Source of the DNA: Hyphomicrobiales bacterium
GTDB lineage: Bacteria; Pseudomonadota; Alphaproteobacteria; Rhizobiales; Beijerinckiaceae
DNA: 64,000 nucleotides
Direction of reading: 5' to 3'
NCBI GenBank assembly: GCA_930633495.1
Contig: CAKNFJ010000001.1
Coordinates: 1,795,001 to 1,859,000 of the forward strand
Made by a program: the position numbers and the translations under genes. The notes beneath the pieces are model-generated. The model did no database searches. It had not been told where the DNA came from and saw only the letters and a list, made by a program, of their open reading frames with translations. Positions 9,293 through 16,825 of this stretch are shown one piece after another (position 1 is the stretch's first letter; the number at the start of each line of letters is the position of its first letter).

Positions 9293-10192
9293 ATGAGCGC
9301 GCGTACCGAAAACCGCCCCGCGCGGGCATGGCTGCCATGGACCGACCGGCAAGGCCGTCTCTCGCCGCTGCGGGCGGCGTGCTTCGCCTTGCTGTTCGTG
9401 CCGGCGCTGATGCTGCTCTACGCCGCCTGGATGCACCAGCTCGGCTCCAAGCCCTGGACCCAGGCCATCCACCACACGGGAACCTGGGCGGTGAGGCTGC
9501 TCGTCGTCACGCTGGCCGTATCCCCGTTCCGGCGGCTGTTCGACTGGAGCAAGCTGATCGGCATACGCCGGATGCTCGGCCTTGGCGTGATGGCCTATGC
9601 ACTCGGCCATTTGGCGCTCTATTGCATCGACATGGCGTTCGACTGGGGGCTGATCGTCTCGGAGATCGTCAAGCGCTTCTACCTGACCATCGGCTTCGTC
9701 GCGCTGATCGGCCTCGTCGCGCTCGGCGCGACCTCGACCGACGGCATGATCCGCCGGCTCGGCAAGAACTGGCAGCGCCTGCACAATCTCGTCTATCCGA
9801 TCGCGATCCTGGCGCTGCTGCATTTCGCGCTGCAATCCAAGATCGACGTTACCGAGCCGGTGCTGACGAGCGGATTGTTCGTCCTGCTGATGCTTTATCG
9901 TGGGCTCTATCGCTGGAAGCTGCCGGTCTCGGTCCCGGTGCTGGCGGGCACCGCGCTTCTCGCGGGACTGCTCACCGCCAGCCTGGAAGCCGGCTGGTAT
10001 GCGGCGACGTCCGGCGTGTCGGCCTGGCTGGTCTTCCAGGCCAACGCCGACATCCTGACCTATCAGGACTATGCCTCGATCCGGCCGGCGCATTGGGTCG
10101 CGCTCGCCGGGCTTCTGGTCACGTTCGGCCATGGCTTGCGCGCCCGCAAGGCCCGCCCGCCGCGGCCGGCACGGCAGCCCGCGGCGGCGTGA
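9293..10192 (+). CDS. msrQ: MsrQ-like haem-binding membrane subunit of periplasmic methionine sulfoxide reductase
   Basis: About 299 residues, with a ferric-reductase-like transmembrane core of about six helices (roughly 25-230). It has the His residues expected to hold haem b: IHHTGTWAVRLL, GHLALYC, and LHNLVYPIAILALLHFAL. MsrQ passes electrons from the quinone pool to the molybdopterin enzyme MsrP, which repairs oxidised methionines in the periplasm. msrP normally sits next to msrQ; it is absent from this window. ATG 9293 follows GAGGG; a GTG at 9263 in the same frame is also possible. The C-terminus is extended by a few extra hydrophobic segments beyond E. coli MsrQ (211 residues). Confidence 0.85.
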   Translation: MSARTENRPARAWLPWTDRQGRLSPLRAACFALLFVPALMLLYAAWMHQLGSKPWTQAIHHTGTWAVRLLVVTLAVSPFRRLFDWSKLIGIRRMLGLGVMAYALGHLALYCIDMAFDWGLIVSEIVKRFYLTIGFVALIGLVALGATSTDGMIRRLGKNWQRLHNLVYPIAILALLHFALQSKIDVTEPVLTSGLFVLLMLYRGLYRWKLPVSVPVLAGTALLAGLLTASLEAGWYAATSGVSAWLVFQANADILTYQDYASIRPAHWVALAGLLVTFGHGLRARKARPPRPARQPAAA

Positions 10193-10272
10193 GAAGAAAA
10201 ACTTTCCAAGTTTCGACATCTTCCAGATGGAAAGGGTTTCCCCGTCCAGCACTCATGCTCTAACCCTATGAC

Positions 10273-12000
10273 ATGCCTGACGATCAGCACGCCCAGCCCA
10301 CGGCCGATGTCGTAGAAGCCGAGTTGGCCTCGGAAGGCATCGGGCCAGCGCAGACCCGGGTCTCGCCCTTCGTCCCGCTGCAGCAGCCGATCTTCCGTGC
10401 CGTCTGGTTTGCCAGCCTCGCCTCGAATTTCGGCGGCCTGATCCAGGCCGTCGGCGCCTCCTGGATGATGGCTTCGATCTCACCCTCGGCCGAGATGGTG
10501 GCCCTGGTACAGTCCTCCACGACGCTGCCGGTGATGCTGTTCTCGCTCGCGGCCGGCGCCATCGCCGATAATTACGACCGGCGCAAGATTCTGCTGACCG
10601 CGCAGGTTTTCATGCTGCTGGTCTCCGTCGGGTTGGCGGTCTGTGCCTGGTTCGGCCTGATCAACCCCTGGCTCCTCCTGACCTTCACCTTCCTGATCGG
10701 CTGCGGCACCGCGCTCAACAATCCGGCTTGGCAATCCTCGGTCGGCGACATGGTGCCGCGCCGCGACGTGCCGGCGGCGGTCACGCTGAACAGCGTCGCC
10801 TTCAACATCGCCCGCAGCGTCGGCCCGGCCATCGGCGGCGCCATCGTCGCGGCCGCCGGCGCTGTCGCCGCCTTCGCCATCAACGCCTTCAGCTATATCC
10901 CGCTGCTCGTGGTGCTGGCGCGCTGGCAGCCGCCCAAGGTCGAGCGCCTCCTGCCGCGCGAGACGCTGCTGATCGCGATGAGCGCTGGCGTGCGCTATGT
11001 CGCGATGTCGCCGAACATCCGCGCCGTCATCCTGCGCGCGTTCGTCTATGGCTTCGGCGCCATCGTCGGGCTGGCGCTGCTGCCACTGATCGCCCGCGAT
11101 CTCGTCCGGGGCGGGCCGCTCACCTATGGCGTTCTGCTCGGCGCGTTCGGCGCGGGGGCGGTGGCCGGCGCTTTCATGAGCGCGCGGCTGCGGCGTGCGA
11201 TGAGCACCGAGGCTCTGGTTCGTTCCACCTTCTCCGCCTATGCCGTCGGCGTGATCTTCGTGGCGCTCAGCACCGCCATGCCGCTCGCCATGGTCGGGCT
11301 TTTCGTCTGCGGCGCCTGCTGGGTTCTGGCGCTCTCGACCTTCAACGCCACGGTCCAGCTTTCGGCGCCGCGCTGGGTCGTGGGCCGGGCGCTGGCGACC
11401 TACCAGATGGCGGCCTTCGGCGGCATGGCGACCGGCAGCTGGGCCTGGGGGCGCCTGGCGCAGCATTTCGGCGTCGAGAAGGCCCTGCTGATCTCTGCCG
11501 TCACGCTGCTGGCCGGCGCCGCGCTCGGCCTGCGCTATCGGCTGCCGCCGCTGGAAGCGCTCAATCTCGACCCGCTCAGCCGCTGGCGCGAACCGAAGGT
11601 CGCGGTCGACATCGAGCCGCGCTCCGGCCCGGTGATCGTGACGATCGAATACATCGTCAAGCCCGAGGACGTCGTCGCCTTCCTGACCGTGATGGCGGAA
11701 CGGCGCCGCATCCGGCGCCGCGACGGCGCCCGGCACTGGACCCTGCTGCGCGACCTGACCGATCCGACGCTCTGGATCGAGCGCTACGACAGCCCGACCT
11801 GGGTCGAATATGTCCGGCAGAACCAGCGCGTCACCCAGGCCGATGCCGAGATCGGCGAGCGGGTGCGCGCGCTCCATAGCGGCCCGAATCCGCCGGTTGT
11901 TCACCGCATGATCGAGCGGCAGACCGCGTCCCTGCCGCAAGCGCTGACGGCGCGCCCGACCCTCGCCGACTCGCTCAACGACCCGGCGCGGCCGGCTTGA
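10273..12000 (+). CDS. MFS transporter of the MFS_3 (transmembrane secretion effector) family
   Basis: A 575-residue protein. After a short polar N-terminus it has about twelve hydrophobic segments (roughly 40-425), including the DNYDRRKILLTAQ loop typical of the MFS signature after helix 2 and GAFGAGAVAGAFMSARLRR in the second half. The last 150 residues are soluble and fold as the ferredoxin-like/Dabb-like tail common in MFS_3 proteins (IVTIEYIVKPEDVVAFLTVM...). MFS_3 includes the enterobactin exporter EntS, so export of a small molecule is plausible. There is no siderophore gene nearby to support a specific substrate. It is a single-gene unit converging on uppP. Confidence 0.88.
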   Translation: MPDDQHAQPTADVVEAELASEGIGPAQTRVSPFVPLQQPIFRAVWFASLASNFGGLIQAVGASWMMASISPSAEMVALVQSSTTLPVMLFSLAAGAIADNYDRRKILLTAQVFMLLVSVGLAVCAWFGLINPWLLLTFTFLIGCGTALNNPAWQSSVGDMVPRRDVPAAVTLNSVAFNIARSVGPAIGGAIVAAAGAVAAFAINAFSYIPLLVVLARWQPPKVERLLPRETLLIAMSAGVRYVAMSPNIRAVILRAFVYGFGAIVGLALLPLIARDLVRGGPLTYGVLLGAFGAGAVAGAFMSARLRRAMSTEALVRSTFSAYAVGVIFVALSTAMPLAMVGLFVCGACWVLALSTFNATVQLSAPRWVVGRALATYQMAAFGGMATGSWAWGRLAQHFGVEKALLISAVTLLAGAALGLRYRLPPLEALNLDPLSRWREPKVAVDIEPRSGPVIVTIEYIVKPEDVVAFLTVMAERRRIRRRDGARHWTLLRDLTDPTLWIERYDSPTWVEYVRQNQRVTQADAEIGERVRALHSGPNPPVVHRMIERQTASLPQALTARPTLADSLNDPARPA

Positions 12001-12021
12001 GCGGGATCGGTCTTCGCCGGC

Positions 12022-12819
12022 TCAACCGACGATCCAAAGACCGGCGAGCCCCACCATGCCGACGGTGATGCGCCACCAGGCGAAAGGGGCGAAGCCGCGC
12101 TTCGAGACGAAGTCGAGGAAGCTGCGAACCACGATCAGCGCCGAGAAGAAGGCCGCGACGAACCCCACCACGATCAGGATTCCGTCGTCGAAGGTCAGGA
12201 ATTTGTAGCTCTTCAGCAAATCATAGGCGAAGGCGCCCGCCATGGTCGGCATGGCGAGAAAGAAGGAAAACTCGGCCGCCGCGCGCTTGCTGGCGCCGAG
12301 CAGCATGGCGCCGACGATGGTCGAGCCGGAGCGCGAGACGCCGGGGATCATCGCCAGGCACTGGATCAGGCCGATCTTGAAATACATCGGCAGCGGGAAG
12401 GCCGTGGCGTCGTTGTGCTTCTCCTGCAATTCGAGTTCGTCGACGACGAGCAGGATGAGGCCGCCGGCGATCAGCGTGCAGCAGACGATGAAGGGGTTGA
12501 ACAGCACCGTCTTGATGAAGCCGTGCAGGATGGCACCGATGACCGCCGCCGGCAGGAAGGCGATCAGCACGCCGATGACGAAGCGCCGGGCGGACGGGTC
12601 CGTCGGCAGCCTCAGCGCGATATCGAGCAGGCGCCGGAAATAGACCAGCAGGATCGCCAGGATCGCGCCGAGCTGCACCAGCACCTCGAAGGTCTTTCCG
12701 TTCGACTCGAAGCCGAGGAAATGCCCCAGCAGCAGCAGGTGTCCTGTCGAGGATACGGGCAGGAACTCGGTCAGGCCCTCGACGATGCCGAGGACGAAAG
12801 CTTCGATCAGGTTCTGCAT
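12022..12819 (-). CDS. uppP: Undecaprenyl-diphosphatase
   Basis: A 265-residue integral membrane enzyme with the two BacA/UppP signatures: [14 protein letters not shown] (about 14-27) and [14 protein letters not shown] (about 160-173), which carry the catalytic Glu, Ser, His and Arg. It removes a phosphate from undecaprenyl diphosphate to recycle the lipid carrier for peptidoglycan and polysaccharide synthesis, and its overproduction gives bacitracin resistance. About seven to eight membrane helices are visible. It ends 22 bp from the convergent MFS gene. Confidence 0.97.
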   Translation of the reverse strand: MQNLIEAFVLGIVEGLTEFLPVSSTGHLLLLGHFLGFESNGKTFEVLVQLGAILAILLVYFRRLLDIALRLPTDPSARRFVIGVLIAFLPAAVIGAILHGFIKTVLFNPFIVCCTLIAGGLILLVVDELELQEKHNDATAFPLPMYFKIGLIQCLAMIPGVSRSGSTIVGAMLLGASKRAAAEFSFFLAMPTMAGAFAYDLLKSYKFLTFDDGILIVVGFVAAFFSALIVVRSFLDFVSKRGFAPFAWWRITVGMVGLAGLWIVG

Positions 12820-13074
12820 GCGGGAGCATCCTCGCGCGAATCAGACCGCGCCGCGTCGGCATCGATCATCGTCCCGTCGGCTTACGCCCAGGCCTTTGCA
12901 AATTGGTTACCACTTCGCCAAGGAGCCTGAGCAAATTGTAAGCTCCTGCATTGCGACGGGTTGTGACGCTTTTCAGGCATGATTATAGCAAGCCTCCGCC
13001 GCCTCCCGGTCGCTACGAGCCCGGCGGCCCTGCTTCCGTCGCATTTTGTCTGCTTCACAGTCCTCATGAGTGCC

Positions 13075-13767
13075 ATGGCGACCCTGTACCACTACCCGCT
13101 ATGCCCGCATTCGCGTTTCATCCGTCTCGCGCTGAGCGAGTTCGGCATGGAGGCCGAACTGGTCGAGGAGCGCGTCTGGGAGCGGCGACGAGAATTCATC
13201 GAGCTCAACACGGCGGGAACCACCCCCGTCTTTCAGGAGCAGAACGGGCTCGCCGTGCCCGGCGCAGGGCCGATCGCGGAGTATCTCGACGAGACCCGCG
13301 GGTTGGCCCTGGGCGATCGCCGCCTCCTGCCGGAAGGCCCGGGCGAACGCGTCGAGATCCGCCGCCTGCTCGACTGGTTCAATCTCAAGTTCCACGAGGA
13401 GATCACCGGCCCGCTCGTGCTGGAAAAGGTGATGAAGCGGTTCATGAGCCGCGACGAGGGCGGCGGCCCGCCGGAAATGAGCGCTATCCGCGCAGCGCGC
13501 GCCAATGTGCGCTATCATCTGCGCTATATTTCCTGGCTTCTGGCCAAGCGGAACTGGCTCGGGGGGGCTGAGCTGAGCTATGCCGATCTCGCGGCAGCGG
13601 CGCATCTGTCCTGCGTCGACTATCTCGGCGACGTGCCCTGGGAAGAGGATGAGGCGGCTCGCTCATGGTATGCGAGGATCAAGTCGAGACCGAGCTTCCG
13701 GCCGCTGCTGAGCGACCGCGTGCCCGGCATGGCTCCGAGCGCCCATTACGACAATCTGGATTTTTGA
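13075..13767 (+). CDS. fzlA: GST-fold protein, probable FtsZ-binding FzlA
   Basis: About 230 residues: an N-terminal thioredoxin-like domain (TLYHYPLCPHSRFIRLALSE..., with NTAGTTPVF and the VPGAGPIAEYLDE turn) and an all-helical C-terminal domain ending WYARIKSRPSFRPLL. Both length and the ELVEERVWERRREF block match the alphaproteobacterial FzlA group, which binds FtsZ and couples the Z-ring to septal wall synthesis rather than acting as a classical GST. The immediate linkage to queG supports that assignment. ATG 13066 is an equally possible start. An ordinary glutathione transferase is the alternative. Confidence 0.72.
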   Translation: MATLYHYPLCPHSRFIRLALSEFGMEAELVEERVWERRREFIELNTAGTTPVFQEQNGLAVPGAGPIAEYLDETRGLALGDRRLLPEGPGERVEIRRLLDWFNLKFHEEITGPLVLEKVMKRFMSRDEGGGPPEMSAIRAARANVRYHLRYISWLLAKRNWLGGAELSYADLAAAAHLSCVDYLGDVPWEEDEAARSWYARIKSRPSFRPLLSDRVPGMAPSAHYDNLDF

Positions 13768-14903
13768 ACGCCGAGAAGCTCAAGCGCGCCGTCGCCGAGC
13801 GCGCCCTGAGCGAGGGCTTCGCCGTGATGCGCGTCGCCTCGGCCGATGCCATTCCCGAAGCGCCGGAGCGTCTCGAAGCCTGGCTCGCCAGCGGCTATCA
13901 GGGCGAGATGGGCTGGATGGCGGAGCGCCGCGCCGAGCGCGCCGATCCGCGCCGCCTGTGGGGCGAGGTGCGCTCCGTCGTCATGCTCGGCATGAACTAT
14001 GCCGGCGAAGGCGATCCCCTCGCCATGCTGGCTGAGCCCGACAAGGCGGCGATCTCGCTCTATGCGCGCCGGCGCGACTATCACGACGTCATCAAGGGCA
14101 AGCTGAAGAGCGTGGCGGGGTTGCTCGCCGCGCGCGGCGGCGCCGACGTCAAGGTCTTCGTCGATACCGCCCCCGTCATGGAGAAGCCGCTCGCACAGGC
14201 GGCCGGCCTCGGCTGGCAGGGCAAGCATACCGTTCTGGTCTCGCGCGAGCACGGCTCATGGCTGCTGCTCGGCGCGATCTACACCACGGCCGAACTGCCG
14301 GCCGATGCGGCCGAGCGCGACCATTGCGGCTCCTGCCGGCGCTGCCTCGACATCTGCCCGACCGAGGCCTTCCCGGCGCCCTATCAGCTCGATGCGCGGC
14401 GCTGCATCGCCTATCTCACCATCGAGCATGCCGGCCATATCGATGCGGCCTTGCGGCCCGGCATCGGCAACCGCGTCTTCGGCTGCGACGACTGCCTCGC
14501 CGTCTGCCCCTGGAACAAGTTCGCGCAGACAGCGCAGGAAACCCGCCTCGCCCTCAAGGGCGAGCTCGACGGGCTGGATCTCGCCGCGCTCGCCCGCCTC
14601 GACGATGCCGCGTTCCGCAGCCTCTTCGCCGGAACGCCGGTGAAGCGCACCGGCCGCGACCGCTTCCTGCGCAATGTGCTGATCGCCGTCGGCAATAGCG
14701 GCCGGACGGCGCTCGTCGAAAGCGCCCTGCCCCATCTCGCCGATCCCTCGCCGCTCGTCCGCGCCATGGCGGTCTGGGCGCTGGGCCGGCTCGACGCCGA
14801 ACAAGCCGGCCAGCTCGCCCTTGAGCGACTCGCCGATGAAACCGACCCGCAGGTGCGTGCCGAATGGCGCGCGCTCATGCCCCAGACGGAAGACGCCGCA
14901 TGA
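13764..14903 (+). CDS. queG: Epoxyqueuosine reductase
   Basis: This enzyme reduces epoxyqueuosine to queuosine in the wobble base of tRNAs for Asp, Asn, His and Tyr, using cobalamin and two [4Fe-4S] clusters. The cluster motifs are intact: CGSCRRCLDICP (Cys188/191/194/198, counted from the chosen start) and CDDCLAVCP (Cys241/244/248). VDTAPVMEKPLA (133-144) contains the catalytic Asp134. A HEAT-like tail follows (about 320-379), giving 379 residues, normal for the family. No ATG fits: I chose TTG 13764, which overlaps the upstream stop as TTGA and implies translational coupling. The open frame upstream lies entirely inside fzlA. Confidence 0.93.
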   Translation: MNAEKLKRAVAERALSEGFAVMRVASADAIPEAPERLEAWLASGYQGEMGWMAERRAERADPRRLWGEVRSVVMLGMNYAGEGDPLAMLAEPDKAAISLYARRRDYHDVIKGKLKSVAGLLAARGGADVKVFVDTAPVMEKPLAQAAGLGWQGKHTVLVSREHGSWLLLGAIYTTAELPADAAERDHCGSCRRCLDICPTEAFPAPYQLDARRCIAYLTIEHAGHIDAALRPGIGNRVFGCDDCLAVCPWNKFAQTAQETRLALKGELDGLDLAALARLDDAAFRSLFAGTPVKRTGRDRFLRNVLIAVGNSGRTALVESALPHLADPSPLVRAMAVWALGRLDAEQAGQLALERLADETDPQVRAEWRALMPQTEDAA

Positions 14904-15766
14904 ACATCCTGATCCTCGGCCTCGGCTATTCGGCCGGGTTCTTTGCGCGCGCCGCGCTGGCACGGGGCTGGGCGGTGACGGGCACCGTCCGCTCGGCCGA
15001 GAAGGCGGCCGAGCTCAGCCGCGAGGGTATCCGGACGCTGGTCTTCGGCGGTTTCGCGGTCTCGTCGGCACTCGCCAAGGCCGTGGCTGAAGCCGATGCC
15101 GTGCTGGTCTCGGTGCAGCCGGCGGAGGATGGCGACCCGGCGCTCGGCCCCTTGCGCGCGGCGCTGATGGCGGCGCCGAACCTGCGCTGGATCGGCTATC
15201 TCTCGACGATCGGCGTCTATGGCGACCAGGGCGGCGCCTGGATCGACGAAGCGACGCCGCCCGCACCGACCAATGCCCGTACCCGCCAGCGCGTCGAGAT
15301 CGAGGAGGCCTGGCTTGAGCTCGGGCGCGACAGCGGCAAGCCGGTGCAGATCTTCCGCCTCTCCGGCATCTACGGCCCCGGCCGCAACGCCATCACCAAG
15401 CTGCGCGCCGGGACCGCGAACCGGCTGATCAAGCCGGGGCAGGTGTTCAACCGCATCCATGTCGACGACATCGCCGGCGTGCTGATGGCTTCGCTGGCCC
15501 AGCCGCGCCAGGGCGCGATCTATAACGTCACCGATGACGAACCCGGCCCGCCGCAGGATGTCATCACCTTCGCGGCGGATTTGACCGGCCTCACGCCGCC
15601 GCCCGAAATCCCGTTCGAGCAGGCGCAGCTCTCGCCGATGGCGGCAAGCTTCTATGGCGAGAGCAAGCGCGTCTCGAACGCGCTGGTGAAGCGGGAGTTC
15701 GGCTACGCCTTCCGCTACCCGACCTATCGCGAGGCGCTCCGCGCCCTGGCCGAAGCCGGCGAATAA
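14900..15766 (+). CDS. NAD(P)-dependent epimerase/oxidoreductase, atypical SDR
   Basis: A 288-residue protein beginning with a Rossmann motif of the GLGYSAGFFA type (about 7-16) instead of the strict GxxGxxG. Later come YLSTIGVYGD (catalytic-region Ser/Thr-Tyr context), FRLSGIYGPGRNA and RIHVDDIAGVL, all typical of extended or atypical SDRs related to YeeZ/YbjT-like proteins. The substrate is unknown. Its ATG overlaps the queG stop (ATGA), so fzlA, queG and this gene are one translationally coupled operon. Whether it takes part in division or tRNA modification, or is only a passenger, cannot be told. Confidence 0.88.
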   Translation: MNILILGLGYSAGFFARAALARGWAVTGTVRSAEKAAELSREGIRTLVFGGFAVSSALAKAVAEADAVLVSVQPAEDGDPALGPLRAALMAAPNLRWIGYLSTIGVYGDQGGAWIDEATPPAPTNARTRQRVEIEEAWLELGRDSGKPVQIFRLSGIYGPGRNAITKLRAGTANRLIKPGQVFNRIHVDDIAGVLMASLAQPRQGAIYNVTDDEPGPPQDVITFAADLTGLTPPPEIPFEQAQLSPMAASFYGESKRVSNALVKREFGYAFRYPTYREALRALAEAGE

Positions 15767-15772
15767 GCCGGC

Positions 15773-16729
15773 TCAAGCGGCGTGGCGGGGTGTTTCGCCG
15801 CCATAATAGTCGGCGTAGCGCTTGTCGATCGCCGAGACGGGCAGGACGACGAGCACGTCGGTGGTGCCGAACTGGCGGTCGATGACGGCACCCGTGCCGA
15901 AACGCGCGCCGAGCCGCAGATAGCCCTTGATCAGCGGCGGCATCTGCTTGAGGGCGAGCTTGGCGTCGACCATCTCTGCCGGAAGCCGGTCCATGCCGAC
16001 GAAATGCTCGGCATGCGCGGTCGCCGCCCAATCGCCCTCGGAGCGGGCCTGATGGTGCAGGAAGCTCAGCGGCAGTGCCAGCGCGTCGGGGTCGGTACCG
16101 TCGAAGGAGGCGCAGCCGAACATCGCATCGATGCGGTGATGCTGGAGATAGGCCCAGATGCCCGACCAAAGCAGCTCCACCGTCCGCTTGGTGCGGTAGG
16201 GCTTCAGCACGCAGGAGCGGCCGAGCTCCAGGAAACGCTGGCCTGGATGGCGCACGAGCAACGGCGCCAGATCGAACTCGCTCTGGGTGTAGAAGCCGCC
16301 CAGCCGCTCGGCAGCACTCTGGCGCATCAGCCGGTAAGTGCCGACGACCTTGGGCTTGATGCCGCCGAAGCGGCCGCGCGCCGCATGGTCGATGACCAGA
16401 AGGTGGTCGCAAGCCTTGTCGAAACGATCGGCATCGCGACGGAACATCCGCGACACCACGTCGGGCTTGGCCGACATCTCCTGATAGAAAACGCGGTAGC
16501 GCAGGCGCTGCGCGCGCCAGATCTCGCGCGGCCCCCGCGCCAGACGAACCTCGAGCGAGCCGATCCGGCCGAGCGTGCCCGAAAGCGGCGGCGCCTCGCC
16601 GGGCTCGGCCCCGAAACGGCGGATCGTTCCACCGGCAATCAGCCGCAGCGGGGCGAATGGGGAAAACCGCTTGCCGGCTGACAATCTTGAAGGCAGCGCG
16701 TTTTCGCTCTCAGAAACGTGCAATGCCAT
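15773..16729 (-). CDS. olsB: Ornithine N-alpha-acyltransferase (OlsB-type GNAT fold)
   Basis: A 318-residue protein of the hemolysin-like acyltransferase group. Residues about 45-230 hold the GNAT-like core: LEVRLARGPREIWRAQRLRY, YRVFYQEMSAKPD, VVGTYRLMR, ELGRSCVLKPYR. OlsB transfers a 3-hydroxyacyl chain from acyl carrier protein to ornithine, the first step of ornithine-lipid synthesis, a phosphorus-free membrane lipid common in Rhizobiales. The second enzyme, OlsA, is not in the window. GAGGGAAGAG precedes ATG 16729. It lies 96 bp downstream of the hybrid kinase gene on the same strand. An N-acyl amino acid synthase with another head group is the alternative. Confidence 0.8.
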   Translation of the reverse strand: MALHVSESENALPSRLSAGKRFSPFAPLRLIAGGTIRRFGAEPGEAPPLSGTLGRIGSLEVRLARGPREIWRAQRLRYRVFYQEMSAKPDVVSRMFRRDADRFDKACDHLLVIDHAARGRFGGIKPKVVGTYRLMRQSAAERLGGFYTQSEFDLAPLLVRHPGQRFLELGRSCVLKPYRTKRTVELLWSGIWAYLQHHRIDAMFGCASFDGTDPDALALPLSFLHHQARSEGDWAATAHAEHFVGMDRLPAEMVDAKLALKQMPPLIKGYLRLGARFGTGAVIDRQFGTTDVLVVLPVSAIDKRYADYYGGETPRHAA

Positions 16730-16825
16730 CGCGTCTCTTCCCTCAGCCGCCTTCGGCCTGCAGGTAGGCTTGCCCGGACGATCTTACAACTTAGCGACAA
16801 AACTGCGTCGAAGCGATGACCACGG

